In this document: positions 51,311 through 61,539 of the stretch, piece by piece | Layout: each line of letters begins with the position of its first letter | Position numbering within the stretch: the first letter of the stretch is position 1 | NCBI GenBank assembly: GCA_020796225.1 | Contig: CM036767.1 | Location: 17,971,927 to 18,035,926 of the forward strand | Direction of reading: 5' to 3' | Length of the DNA stretch: 64,000 nucleotides | Source of the DNA: Arion vulgaris | Lineage: Eukaryota; Mollusca; Gastropoda; Stylommatophora; Arionidae | Program-made: the position numbers and the translations under genes | The notes under the pieces: model-generated | The model's database searches: none | Told to the model about the DNA's origin: nothing | What the model saw: only the letters and a program-made list of their open reading frames with translations

Positions 51311-51900
51311 TCTCTACTTTCTGTTCTCTCCTTGTTCCTCTTGTCTATCCATCTTTTTCTTGGCTTTGGCTCTAGTACCTGATCTCTTTTTATTGTACGC
51401 TGTTAGTGGTGATTGGTTGTATTCCATTCGAATTAAATGTCCAAACCACCGTATTTGTTGTCTTTCGATGTATTCGGTGCATGAAGCTATGCCCACTCTG
51501 CTTCTGATGTTCTCATTTCATAATCTATCTTTCCCTGTGACCCCCCCCACTGCCTTCCTCAAGAATTTAATTTCACACATGGGCAGCTTTCTGTGGTGTA
51601 TTGTTATGAGACCAAGTTTGGCACTGGTAACAAAGTGTTGGTAGGAAAATACTTTTATCATCTGTCTTTTCACTTCCATCTTGATCTTTGGGTGTTGTAG
51701 TAATGGTGCCAGCTGGTAGGTCACTGCATTTGCTTTTTGACACCTTGTCTCTATTTCTCTATCGAGTATTCAATCCTCTGTGAAAATGCTGCCTAAATAT
51801 TTGAATTCAGAAACTTACTGTATGTGCTGCTCTACATTTGTTAAATTCTTTGCAAGACTAAACCTTCGTTAATATTATGCATACTAAGTAGACTCTTGCA
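51300..51900 (-). mobile_element. LINE-LI-type RT tail
   Basis: The minus strand encodes TYQLAPLLQHPKIKMEVKRQ, MIKV, MCEIKFLRKAVGG and VGIASCTEYIERQQIRWFGH LIRMEYNQSPLTAYNKK. It is a longer, diverged relative of LINE-LI with frame breaks. Confidence 0.8.
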
Positions 51901-52024
51901 TTCTTCCTTATCAGTTTTTCATCATTTTTACTCTTCTTCTCACAATCTTCCATGCTCGCTGAATCTGAAAGTCTAATATCTGCAATATAACAATAGCGTT
52001 TTACTTTTATTCTGTTATTATCAG

Positions 52025-52103
52025 GAACTTAACAGAACCTGCCGGCAGATGCAGTCTCGCATTGTGGAACTTTTGAACGGAAGTGCTACTGAGGAAATCA
52101 CAA
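52025..52103 (+). CDS. TOM1: TOM1 exon 9 (GAT domain)
   Basis: Acceptor ctgttattatcag, donor GTAAGT. Reads ELNRTCRQMQSRIVELLNGS ATEEIT plus one base. ELNRTCR.MQ.R..EL is the second helix of the TOM1 GAT domain, which binds ubiquitin and Tollip-type partners in this family. Confidence 0.97.
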
Positions 52104-52165
52104 GTAAGTCACTAAAACAAGTATATGTAGAAAACAAGTCAGTTAGCAGAAGCAACAGCACTGCC

Positions 52166-52415
52166 CATCGGGCAAACGATTGATTGATAAGACCATCATA
52201 ACTGCACTTACACAAGAAGATCTCAGCAAAGTGCATGAACTCCGTATCACTGGTGAGGGTCCCCGGTGTAATTTGAAAGACAGTGAACATTTTTGAAGGA
52301 ATTAAAAAATGAAATATTTCTAATGAATTTTGTCTGGGCAGCAGCTTCCCAGCCTGCTCTTCTCAATTTTGAACTGTCAAGGGTTACACTGGACCTACAA
52401 TCTGTTATTCTGAGT
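52166..52415 (-). repeat. SINE-D 3' half
   Basis: Minus-strand match: CAAACGATTGATTGATAAGA tail region, TGCACTTACACAAGAAG, GTATCACTGGTGAGGGTCCC and AGCTTCCCAGCCTGCTC. Confidence 0.75.
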
Positions 52416-52639
52416 GATCTTCTGCAGCACTTACATTCAAAGTCAGTAATCAATTTTTAAAATGTTTTATCAATAATCCATGCCTCACAACAATACGTTG
52501 CTATGTGAAAAAAACATGCTCTTAAAGATGAAAGTTCTGTCTTTGTCTGTATGTTCTTTCTTTTGTCCTTCTCTGCTTTTTGCCATTAGGCGTTGCATGG
52601 TTAATTGATGATCAGTTACCAAGGTAGTTCACGCTCGGC

Positions 52640-52895
52640 TGATTAATGTGCTGTCAGGTAGGCTAGGGACAGCACAAGGCTGACGGAGAGCGAACCCAGT
52701 AAATGCTGGCTAAAACTGGACACATCGCCTTGGATAAGCACCAGAGCTCCAAATGGCGCTAAAGATGTGACGAACACACCCATGCTAAGGTTGCATGAAT
52801 CAGATTTCCACATGAATAAGACAACAAAATTTATTTATGGTGAAATCTGGTACACTAGTCTAAGCGGTGAACGTGCGCGAGAGAGAGAGATGTGC
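52640..52895 (+). repeat. SINE-C, second unit and 3' end
   Basis: GGGACAGCACAAGGCTGACG, AGCGAACCCAGTAAATGCTG, GGATAAGCACCAGAGCTCC, CTGGTACACTAGTCTAAGCG and CGAGAGAGAGAGA tail. Confidence 0.88.
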
Positions 52896-53084
52896 TGTGA
52901 TATTGTTTATTTTCAAGATGTCTGTAACGCTATGCCCTTCCTCTTGATGATTTCATTTTCAGGTTGCTTGCTCTTGCAACTGTTGTAGTCAGGTTCATTC
53001 TGAAAAAAGGGGTCAAACCTTTGAGTCTCTGTTTTTCTGAATATCTATATGCTACCCCAGAATAATTATTATGGATTCACCTGA

Positions 53085-53325
53085 GTGGTTACCGGGCCCA
53101 AATTTGGGGTGTAAAGAATAGAACCAATGTTACCTGCCACACATGTCGTAAGAGGCAACTAAGGAGGTTTGGCTGCAATCGGATGCATGTCCTAAATGTA
53201 GAAGTCGATCAGTTTAGGGGCCTGCCAAACCAATGTGCAACTTATACTTGTTCTTGGCAAAGGTCAAACGTATCACAAAGAGTGATTAAAATTGGTAGTA
53301 ATGAATGAACGCAAAGAAGAAGCTG
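53085..53325 (+). repeat. SINE-B, short form
   Basis: CACCTGAGTGGTTACCGGGC head, TGTTACCTGCCACACATGTC, GTAAGAGGCAACTAAGGAGG and GCAAAGAAGAAG tail. Confidence 0.9.
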
Positions 53326-53416
53326 AAGAGGAGTGTGGAGAGAGTATTAATGTTTTTTTTAAAAAAATAATAAAAAATGGATGCTATTATTATTATTTTT
53401 GTGTGACTTTATCCAG

Positions 53417-53547
53417 ATGTCCTTCTGCGTGTTAATGATGATCTCAACAACGTGTTCTTGCGGTATGAACGTTTTGAGAGGTATCGTACTGGTCAAAGCG
53501 GTCAAGCAAACACACCACAGGATCAGTTGCCACCTTCATATGACAAG
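53417..53547 (+). CDS. TOM1: TOM1 exon 10 (end of GAT domain)
   Basis: Acceptor gactttatccag, donor GTATGT. Reads [36 protein letters not shown] and LPPSYDK after the split codon. [20 protein letters not shown] is the third GAT helix. PPSY matches the PPxY motif that binds WW domains of NEDD4-type ubiquitin ligases; that role here is an inference. Confidence 0.98.
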
Positions 53548-53612
53548 GTATGTGATACACAAACATTCAGAATGAATCTATGATTCTAGTGTATGTCTTT
53601 AGTTGTATAGAT

Positions 53613-53852
53613 CGCCCGAGTGGTTACCGGGGCCCAAATGTGGGGTGTAAAGAATAGAACCACTGTTACCTGCCAAGAGGCGACTAAGGAGGTTTGGCTG
53701 AAATCGGATGCACATGTCCTAAACGTGAAGAAGCCTATGCGTTTAGGGGCCTACCAAACCAATGTGCAACGTATACACACTCTTGGCAAAGATCAAACAT
53801 ATCACAAACAGTGATTAAAATTGGTCGTAAAGAACGAACGCAAAGAAGAAGA
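53613..53852 (+). repeat. SINE-B, short form
   Basis: Bracketed by agttgtatagatc (53601-53613, 53853-53865). 240 bp, CGCCCGAGTGGTTACCGGGG to AACGCAAAGAAGAAGA. Part of the core is deleted (CTGCCAAGAGGCGACTAAGG). Confidence 0.95.
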
Positions 53853-53919
53853 AGTTGTATAGATCAATAACAGGTTCTTCTGCATACACTTTCAGATCAG
53901 TTATCAGTTTATATAAAGA

Positions 53920-54435
53920 CTATCATCGTAGCACCCCGGACATGTCCATAGGTGCTCCGATTTCCGCAGTAACAAATCCAGAAGCATCCAGCGGCCCAAC
54001 ACGCCAGTTCAATGATGATTAATCACTCATTTTGCATATTTGGTATGTCGCTCTTTTCTGGCTGTACCAATATCAACACACATTTTTCTCAACCTGGTCA
54101 GCTACTGGGATTCACAACCCGGAAACTCTTCTGTTCGAAAAGACTCTAAGTGCATTAAGAATGTCATTTCGATCCATTGCAACTCCCTCCGATACCATGC
54201 CAGCCAATCTATCAGCTCGTTCATTACCCCTGACTCTTCCGTGCCCAGGGACAAAAATGATAATTTCTCTAATCCCTGTCTGTACCAACACCTCCACCCA
54301 GTCTTGTCTCACCACTCTTGTTTCTACTTTACAAATCATACTCATGACATCAACATGAATATACTCAAAGAAAGCAGTTGCCGTCAGCCCAAGGTCCACA
54401 ATCACACTCAGATGTTCCTATCTTTATTATGTTGA
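53920..54435 (-). mobile_element. LINE-RH RNase H region and 3' end
   Basis: The minus strand encodes IREIIIFVPGHGRVRGNERA DRLAG (the last RNase H block, with the His and Asp of GH...E.AD), then AMDRNDILNALR, and ends with the LINE-RH 3' part (CATAGGTGCTCCGATTTCC in plus orientation). Confidence 0.85.
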
Positions 54436-54695
54436 ACAGGATTGTTCCTCAAGCTGTTGTAGATTGTCTGTTGTTACATGTTCAAAGTCTGAAGATCTCG
54501 TCTTGTTTGTTTCTATTGAATTTGTAATATGCATCATTTTTCTTGTGACCTGAATATTTTGTTTCTCACTTGTTCATATATTTCACAATAAATAAAGTTT
54601 ATGAACACAGAATTATCAGAAATAATCAAATATATTTGACATATATTTAAAAAAAAATACAAATATAAAACGGCGGACCATACAACATGTCTGCC
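54436..54695. other. TOM1 intron 10, unassigned part
   Basis: AT-rich sequence with an A-run. No feature is recognised. Confidence 0.4.
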
Positions 54696-55010
54696 AAAGA
54701 TCTTACGCTTGTTCCAGCCAAATACTATCCCTAACCATCATCCAAAAGAGATGCTGGAGATGGATTGAACATGTAATACACATGGAGACTAACTCTGTCA
54801 CAACAACTCCACTGAGATGGGCACCAGATGGTAAATGAAGACATGGAAGACCCAAAACAACCTAAGGATAACAGTAGAACTGGAACTGAAAGAAATGAAT
54901 GAAAGCTGGAACACAATACAGAGGACGGCCAAGAACAGAGAAGAATAGCGTACATTTGTTATTGTCCTTAGCCTCCAAGAGCGTCACAGGCTAAAGAGAG
55001 AGAAATATTT
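54696..55010 (+). mobile_element. RTE-like LINE C-terminal fragment
   Basis: In broken frames: RCWRWIEHVI.METNSVTTTP LRWAPDGK, RHGRPKTT, ELKEMNESWNTIQRTAKNRE and a final GAGAGAGAAA tail. It is the same family as 35830-36035. Confidence 0.75.
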
Positions 55011-55273
55011 GAAATACAGGTGATGAGATCTTGACAGACATCGCGAATACTGTCTTGTTATATCACGACCTTATAATTGTTTAATCTATGATCACTCTAC
55101 AATCTTTTGAATCATAGAATGTAACAATCTCCATAGATAAGTACATTTAGAAGCATGTTTGAGAACCTAGTTAGAACCAACATCACTCTAAATTACCCAT
55201 ATAGGTTCGCTGCTCATTTCAGCATGTTAAAAGTGAATCACATTAGAACGCTCACATACTAGAAACAACAAAT

Positions 55274-55722
55274 ACTACTGCCTTGTAGTTAGATTGGAGA
55301 CAATCAAAGGCTAGAAGAGCAAACCGTACACAAAACTGGATGGCAGGCAAACCAAGTAGTTCAAAAAAGACTGGTATCCTGGGCAGATGACGCTCAACAT
55401 CCCGGGAGGGATTGTTGTCTAAGGGTAGCTACCCTAAAGAAAATAGCAACCTGCTGCCTTGCAGGTCGGCTGGGGACAGCCACAGGCTGACGGAGAACGA
55501 ACCCAGTAAACGCTGGCTAAAACTGAACACATCATTGAAGGATAAGCACCAGAGCTCCAAATGGCACTGAAGATGTGATGAACCACACCAATGCTAAGGC
55601 TGCATGAATCAGATTTCCACATGAATCAGATTTATGGGAAATCTGGTACACCAGTCTAAGCAGTGATCGCCACGCAGAGAGACAGAGAGAGAGGGAGAAG
55701 GGGAGAGAGAGAGACTCACACT
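55274..55722 (+). repeat. SINE-C, dimeric copy
   Basis: Both units are present (CTGCCTTGTAGTTAGATTGG; CTGCCTTGCAGGTCGGCTGG), with the middle block GGGCAGATGACGCTCAACAT and a long AGAGAG tail. Confidence 0.9.
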
Positions 55723-55832
55723 AGCAGCAGCAAAGATTCTGAAGTAGTGAGAACACAGATATCAGCTTGTATTTTTTTTAAAACTTCTGTAGAATACCAG
55801 AGTGCATTTTCTTGACTTTAATTTATTGACAG

Positions 55833-55938
55833 CTTCCTGTATTAGCAAATCCTAATGTTGGTAACTTGATTGACCTCAGTGATGACCCTGCGCCACCATC
55901 CTATGCTCACAATGTCACCTCACAAATGGCAGGATTAA
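55833..55938 (+). CDS. TOM1: TOM1 exon 11 (clathrin-box and PPSY region)
   Basis: Acceptor taatttattgacag, donor GTAAGT. Reads LPVLANPNVG, NLIDLSDDPAPPSYAHN and VTSQMAGL plus one base. LIDLSDD fits the clathrin-box pattern L-hydrophobic-D/E-L-x-D. PPSY is a second PPxY motif. S.QMAGL aligns with SSQLAGM of vertebrate TOM1, after which the NLG of exon 12 follows as expected. Confidence 0.95.
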
Positions 55939-55949
55939 GTAAGTACCAT

Positions 55950-56600
55950 ACATTCCCTTGATAGCAACTGAATACCATTAGTTCCCTTGATAACAATTGG
56001 GTCCCATAGTTCTATTCAGGATAATGGTTCTATACACTATCTTGATGATAGCTGGATTCTATACATTATCTTGATGATAGTTGGGTTCCATACATTATCT
56101 TGATGATTGTTGCGTCCCATATATTCCCTTGATGATATATTGGTATCATACAGTGTCTTGATGATATATGGGTATCATACAGTCCTTTCGATATATGTGT
56201 ACCATAAGTCTCTTGATGATATCTGTGTACCATAAGTCTCTTGATATATGGGTATCATACAGTCCATTGATGATATATGTGTATCATACAGTCCCTGGAT
56301 GATAACTGGGTACCATAAATCCCTTGATGATAGTTGGGTCCTTACCTGTGAAGTCGAAGAAGGCCCACCTGTATGGCAAGAAAACCAATCAAATGGTAAG
56401 CAGACTTTCATGCAAAAATCAGTCAGAAGCACCACACCAAGCACATGGCTATGCCTGAATTCATAGCAGGCGAACACAGAAGAAGAACAGAAAAAGAAGA
56501 TAATTGGGCCCCATACATTCCATGATAACTGGGTAAACAAATGTCTTAGATGATAACTGGGTACCATACATTACTGTGATAATATCTGGGTTTTGATATC
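55950..56600. repeat. degenerate ~35-bp minisatellite, interrupted by SINE-K
   Basis: About 13 decayed units around TTGATGATATATGGGTATCA and TACAGTCC. It is interrupted at about 56345-56495 by SINE-K and resumes to 56600. Confidence 0.85.
56345..56495 (+). repeat. SINE-K
   Basis: ACCTGTATGGCAAGAAAACC, GCAAAAATCAGTCAGAAGCA, CTATGCCTGAATTCATAGCA and AGAAGAAGAACAG. Orientation is opposite to the copies at 2956 and 57421. Confidence 0.75.
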
Positions 56601-56739
56601 AATTTTGATCTTATTCTTAAAACTTTAAATAAAGAAGATGAGCGTTTGATTCTGAAGAAATATGTATACCACTGTTGCGATGGACATTGATAGGGTCATT
56701 TTTTAAATTTGATACTAAAAGTGGAAAACTGATTTGAAT

Positions 56740-57300
56740 AGATGTCATCATTGGCCTCTTTGTCTCATGAGACAATAGGCCTTGCGTCACGTAGTATGTT
56801 CTGCGCTGAATCACAACGTTTCTTGTGGCATATTCTGGAATGGCAATCCTTGCCACAGTTGTTGCCTGTAAAACTGGAGCTGGTACATAGGATGTTCTCT
56901 CTGCTCTCTGTGCTCTCTTTTGCCTCCACATGTGATGTTGTTTTTCTTCTTTTCTTTTGAGCCGCCCCTCACTGCCGCTCGCCATGCTTGCCTGTCTTTG
57001 GCCAGCCGCTCCCAGTGTTCTTTGTCTATGCTGCATGAAGTTAGATCACGCTTGCAGGTGTCAATGAAGCGTAATAATGGGCGCCCATGCTGTCTAGCAC
57101 CAGATACGAGTTGACCATATAGAATGTTCTTTGGGATTCCGATCCACATCTGTGCTCATACGGCACACGTGTCTCAGACGTTGCTGACTCAGTAAAGTGT
57201 ACATGCTTGGAATGATTTTAATAGATGTATGACTGAAGTTATTATCATACATGCCCACTCCATTTAGACTTTGCAATGTCAGTACCAAAATACTTGCACA
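56740..57300 (-). mobile_element. LINE-ZF-group C-terminal region
   Basis: The minus strand encodes SMYTLLSQQRLRHVCRMSTD, IPKNILYGQLVSGARQHGRP, LLRFIDTCKRDLTSCSIDKE HWERLAKDRQAWRAAVRGGS and, after a frame break, a decayed finger ending GLLSHE. It is a different family from the 16682 copy. Confidence 0.85.
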
Positions 57301-57420
57301 GTAGCATTGACAATGATTATGATTGTCCTCCCAACTTAGAAAGTTTAGTATCCATTTATGTTTACCAGGGAATTGATCATTCTAAAAATTGAAATAAGTT
57401 ATGAAATCATGCGCATTAAT

Positions 57421-57535
57421 TACTTCTTCTTGCATCATCGCTATAAATTCGGGGGCAGTTAGGGCACTTCTGACTGAATGTTTTGTGAAGACCTGCTTTT
57501 ATTCCTTTTTATCAATGTACCTCACCATTTAAAAA
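57421..57535 (-). repeat. SINE-K
   Basis: Minus-strand copy: CTTCTTCTTGCATCATCGC, GGGCACTTCTGACTGAATG, TTTTATCAATGTACCTCAC. Confidence 0.65.
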
Positions 57536-57539
57536 AATT

Positions 57540-57745
57540 TTTTTTTAGATCCAGAAGCCCTTGAGCTTTCAGCTCTTTGACTCAGTGCCATGGACACCGT
57601 AACCTTTGGTTCGGTGCCACGAACACCGTAAATCTGAGAACCTGTTGCTTTGCTGCCAGCCCTCAAATTGAACCGCACTCACACTGGGCTTGTCACCCGT
57701 CATCCATCGTGCTATGAACACGCTGGGCAGGCGGGCATGTACCCC
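57540..57745 (-). repeat. SINE-F
   Basis: Minus-strand copy: GCCCGCCTGCCCAGCGTGTT head (57735 side), CACTGAGTCAAAGAGCTGAA-type 3' part and A-rich tail at 57540. Confidence 0.85.
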
Positions 57746-57846
57746 GCCATACAGGCATGCTTTCTCGTACTTCAGAGGTCATTAATTACTATTTACTTTT
57801 ATGTGTTTCTGACTTTAATTCTGACTTTCTTTTTTTCTCTATATAG

Positions 57847-57976
57847 ATTTGGGAAATAGCGCAGTAGCAGCCAGTACATTATCAACAGCATCCCAACAAC
57901 CGCCACCACATTCAGATGACTTTGATGTGTTTGCTCAATCCCGACAGCCATTTGATCAGAATAAACAATCATTGAT
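57847..57976 (+). CDS. TOM1: TOM1 exon 12
   Basis: Acceptor ttctctatatag, donor GTGAGT. Reads LGNSAVAASTLSTASQQPPP HSDDFDVFAQSRQ and PFDQNKQSL plus two bases. DDFDVFAQ.R corresponds to the EDEFDMFA.TR region of vertebrate TOM1. Phase is continued by exon 13. Confidence 0.96.
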
Positions 57977-57999
57977 GTGAGTATAATTAATCAGTTTAC

Positions 58000-58265
58000 G
58001 AGACCGCTTGTGTGTTGCCGAGACTTACAAGGGGAGCAAAGAATAAAACACTGTCGGCATACCTACAAGGCATGTTGTAAGAGACGACTGAGGTAGGGGC
58101 CTAGGGGAAACTACCTAGTAAATTAAAAGCGTGCAGAAATAGGATGTGCTGGCCTACTTGTAGGCGATAACTGACACAATGTACAATCGCTCTTAGGCTC
58201 AAATCACATACAAATCACAGAGTGTTGTTTAACAAGTAGTTGATATGGAGTGTTTGAAGAAGAAG
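58000..58265 (+). repeat. SINE-A
   Basis: GACCGCTTGTGTGTTGCCGA head, CATACCTACAAGGCATGTTG, TAAGAGACGACTGAGGTAGG, and GTGTTTGAAGAAGAAG tail. Confidence 0.85.
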
Positions 58266-58984
58266 TTAATGAGACAGAAGATACAAGTGTTATAGTTCCT
58301 CTTTTATTATTAGTAGGACCATTAGTTGGTAAGAGCGTATTAGTTGTGGTAGCGTATGTTCAGTATCGACGGAGTGATGGGAGCTACTCCTGATGACTAC
58401 TATATATACCATGATGGATGATGGTGTTACATTGTGTAGTATTCACATAACTCGAACACAGTTATGATTGACTTAGATGCATATTTATTTATGGTATCAC
58501 ATCTAGACACACAAAACACGTCTGGTTGTGCCAATGTTTATTTCGGTCTCTCTATGTTCACTAACGTTGCTACGCAGTCACTACACAAAGCTACGTCAAC
58601 TAGATTCCCTACGCAACTAGATTCCTACGCAATGTCTTGTTTTAGCTTGCTATCTGCTAGTGTGCAGAATTGGTGTGCAACCACTACAGTCTGCTAATAT
58701 ATTATATCTACCAAGACTCCTCTATCTAAAACTACCTGTCTAGTATGTTAACCACCACCTGTGATGTGGGAACAGCTGCATCTAATCCTGGCGCCTTCTA
58801 CACAAGGAACACGAGAACAGAAAACTGACACTAACCAAGACATCACTTTGTCCCGATGTGATGGCATTGGAAACTGGCTGTGTCGATGCAGTCTGGCAAA
58901 ACAAATAGGTATCAAAGAAGAGAGTTACCCATATACAGTAGTACTTGTGATGTAGTTGCTAGATATTTATAGTATGAACGTTCA
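58266..58984. other. unassigned, possibly an LTR fragment
   Basis: TOM1 intron 12. The stretch 58288-58772 begins TGTTATAGTTCC and ends near GCTGCA; a few bases later comes TGGCGCCTTCT, which resembles a tRNA primer-binding site. No gag or pol follows and no second LTR is seen, so this is only a suggestion. Confidence 0.25.
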
Positions 58985-59170
58985 ATGTCGCATTGAAGTG
59001 GGAGGCAAATGGTTCAAGAAAGAGACAACGCCTTACGGAAACTCTGAAACGATCTTTGTGGAGAGAGGCAAGAAATATCTGTCTCAATTCCATGGATGAG
59101 TTTAAGCAAGTTGCCCAGGACAGAGCGGTATGGAGAAATTACTTGCACGCCCCATGTAACATACGAGAGG
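58985..59170 (+). mobile_element. LINE-TR 3' end
   Basis: Encodes RQRLTETLKRSLWREARNIC LNSMDEFKQVAQDRAVWRNY L, open over 55 codons. Confidence 0.85.
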
Positions 59171-59241
59171 AATATGTATATATAATTTTGTAATTTATAC
59201 TGTTTTTTTTCCTCTCCTCTCCACCTTGTGCTGCCATATAG

Positions 59242-59317
59242 TAAGACAGACTATGCTCCACGTCAAGCTGATGCTGATGCAGTCGATCATGGTCAAGCTG
59301 AAAGTCTTAAGACAACA
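59242..59317 (+). CDS. TOM1: TOM1 exon 13
   Basis: Acceptor gtgctgccatatag, donor GTAAGT. Reads KTDYAPRQADADAVDHGQAE SLKTT after the split codon, matching the V.YEAPQA-D segment that follows the DEFDMF region in TOM1. It ends in phase 0. The final TOM1 exon(s), including the EDIEQWL-like helix, are not found before 64000. Confidence 0.92.
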
Positions 59318-59344
59318 GTAAGTTTTTCTATTGATTACATTCTT

Positions 59345-59530
59345 TAGGAAATTCATTGACCCCTTTCTCTCAGGAGACAATAGGTTTAGCATCACCTAGT
59401 TTGTTCTGTGCTGAATCACAACATCTGTTGTAGCTGTAATGGCCTATTCTTGAGTGGCAATCCTTGCCACACATGCAGCAGATAAAATTGGAGCTGGTAC
59501 ATAGGATGGTCTCTCTGCCCAAAATTTATA
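59345..59530 (-). mobile_element. LINE-ZF-group 3' end
   Basis: The same tail as 56740-56900 (CAGGAGACAATAGG, GTTCTGTGCTGAATCACAAC, GAGTGGCAATCCTTGCCACA), holding the decayed finger GLLSHE region only. Confidence 0.75.
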
Positions 59531-59619
59531 AAATAGAAGTCCTATATATCCCTAAACTGTTGTTGAAAGCTAGCCTGAAAGTTTAAGCAGCATGTAAATT
59601 ACATGGTGGCACTAACAAC

Positions 59620-60130
59620 ATTATAAAGAGATACAAAAGAGGTGAGAATTATGGATAGGACATGTCTTCAGGATGAGACAAGAAAGACGTCCAAGACATG
59701 CAATGCAGTGGACACAGTGGCGACAGCAGAAAAAAAAAGGCAAGCCTAACTACTAATTGAGGAAAACCATTGAAGCAAAATTTTTTCTAATTTGTGTACT
59801 AAGTTTGAGGTAGAAAGATCCCCTCTGTGTCCCTGTGGCACCGCTGATCAAACCGCAGAACATGTCCTGCAAGACTGTCCCCTGTATGTCCTCCCTAGAA
59901 AGGAATGCTGGCCTTACAACCCAACACTAAATTCAAAACTACATGGCACCAGAGATAAGCTCGAGACAACAGTTACTTCATCATAAGAAAGTGTGTAACA
60001 GTATAATCATCAAAATAGCGTTCACAAAGAAGTAAAAGACGGAAAGAAAGCCACAAGATCGATTTGAGTGGATATTTTTTGCTCGCTTATGTGCCTTTGA
60101 TTGCAACAAGGACTGATGATGATGATGACT
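59620..60130 (+). mobile_element. joined LINE 3' fragments
   Basis: 59620-59750 has an RTE-like RTWIGHVLRM tail in broken frames. 59790-59990 encodes PLCPCGTADQTAEHVLQDCP and CWPYNPTLNSKLHGTRDKL, a LINE-RH end. 60065-60130 resembles the 3' end at 37200, with a (GAT)n tail. Confidence 0.7.
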
Positions 60131-60580
60131 CACAAAATTTTCATAATTGTCTAAAAAAAATTAGAAAGTTCAGGTATAACATTTTCAGCTGTTTGACTGG
60201 AGAATCTAATGTATCAGAACTTAAACACCAGCTGACGTGAAAATCCAGCTCATTGTCACTGAACTACACTGACTCTCTACTATAAAAACACAGAAATACA
60301 CTAAAGACATGTATTTTAAAACCCTCCGAAATAATAAACATCGAACTAAAAGACAAGAAAATAAACAGTAGATATTCCTGAATCTGACACTAGTATGCTA
60401 AAGTGTTCACATCATATGGGAGGTTAACTAAAACCCTCCAACAAAAGTCTTATCATGCACTTGATTTATCCCACATTGATGCTACAACTGAGAAATATGG
60501 GTACTATTCATCTAGAAAGTAAAGTAAGTTAAGGAACCCTTTATATACCACATGATATATATGGTAAAAAACATGTATAT
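60131..60580. other. unassigned sequence
   Basis: AT-rich; presumed TOM1 intron. No feature is recognised. Confidence 0.4.
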
Positions 60581-60945
60581 ACTTTTGAATATAAGTGTTA
60601 CAGAAGAGTCCTTCGTATATCTTGGACAGAAGAGAACAAATAGATCTATCCAGAAAGAACTCAAAATCAAAGAAAACCGGCTGATGCTACAAATAAGAAA
60701 GAGAAAATTGAGATATTTTGGACATATAAAAAGATATGAAGGGCTGAAAAGACCATCATGGAAGGAGGCATACCTGCAAAGAGAAGAAGAGGAAGACCAC
60801 GGAGAAGATGGATTCAGGATGTAACTGATGGTTTGAACATGACGGCTGCAGAGGCAGGACATCTGGCCTATGAGAGAGAGAAATTCGGAGGACTGTTGGG
60901 TGGCAAAGTTCTGCTCAGGACAAGATATTTGATGATGATGATAAA
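60581..60945 (+). mobile_element. LINE-GK 3' fragment
   Basis: Starts TTTTGAATATAAGTGTTACA; encodes QKRTNRSIQKELKIKENRLM LQIRKRKLRYFGHIKRYEGL, AKRRRGRPRRRWIQDVTDGL NMTAAEAGHLAYEREKF and ends in (GAT)n. It is the best-preserved copy. Confidence 0.92.
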
Positions 60946-60952
60946 ATGGTAA

Positions 60953-61118
60953 CATGACGCAGGATGCAGAGGCAGACCAAGAAGAAGATGGCTACAAGAT
61001 ATTAAAGAAACCATGAATATGACCATCGACGAAGTGGGTGAACTGGCTAGAGACAGAGTGAATTTCAGATGCACTGCAAAGATAGCAACGTCCTATAAAG
61101 GATACGCACCTTGATGAT
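60953..61118 (+). mobile_element. LINE C-terminal fragment related to LINE-GK
   Basis: Encodes GCRGRPRRRWLQDIKETMNM TIDEVGELARDRVNFRCT and ends GATGATGA. It is a distinct sister family with a parallel layout. Confidence 0.8.
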
Positions 61119-61358
61119 GATTTTTGGTAACACAGTGTTAGGCATGTATTTTCCATTGACCATCTGCACACAATGGATAATGTGGTCAACATCACCCCTG
61201 CCACCTTTACTTCTCAGTGCTTTACCTGGCGCTCAATTGAGGCTTGGTCGACCTGATGGCCGTACGCCTGGAAAAATTCCAAACCTACTGGAATTGAACC
61301 CGGACCACTAGACTAAGAAGCGAGTTCACTATCAACTACGCTACTGCTGCTCTCTGTT
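61119..61358 (-). repeat. SINE-G
   Basis: Minus-strand copy: GAGCAGCAGTAGCGTAGTTG ATAGTGAACTCGC head, GTCCGGGTTCAATTCC box B, GGTCGACCAAGCCTCAATTG and CATTGTGTGCAGATGGTCAA. Confidence 0.9.
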
Positions 61359-61539
61359 CATCTAGATTTATTTATAAATGCAGTTCAGTACTCCCGATCC
61401 ACATCTTTCTCACTTTGGACAAGTTTATATATGCTCTATCATCCAATGTAGCAACCATCTCAATGTTCTTACACTCACTGTACTCAAATGATGTTGGTTG
61501 ATCAATCTTCTCTTTTTTCTGTGAGCCTTGGGGAGGGTG

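Larger units (their letters stand above)
27340..59317 (+). other. TOM1: TOM1-family gene, 13 coding exons found, C-terminus beyond the window
   Basis: TOM1-family proteins are endosomal adaptors that bind ubiquitinated cargo through VHS and GAT domains and recruit clathrin and ESCRT partners. The exons total 1441 nt, which is 480 codons plus one extra base. Order: VHS domain (exons 1-5, about residues 1-150), a linker with GYPPA repeats (exons 6-8), GAT domain (end of exon 8 to exon 10), then LIDLSDD, PPSY, DDFDVF and a YAP-containing segment. Every junction has GT/AG and matching phase, so this is not a processed copy. Human TOM1 is about 490 residues; the last conserved helix (residues like EDIEQWL) is not seen before 64000. 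Introns are 1.2-9.7 kb and loaded with transposons. An extra base at 50746-50748 disrupts the frame. Confidence 0.95.

Noticed and set aside
51132..51644. 170-codon open frame rich in Phe, Leu and Ser
   Set aside because: It is translation of the polypyrimidine tract and of the antisense strand of a LINE; it has no domain.
56617..57149. Host gene from the 139- and 112-codon minus-strand frames
   Set aside because: Both contain LINE tail motifs (GRP.LRF.D.CKRDL, DR..WR) and no splice structure.
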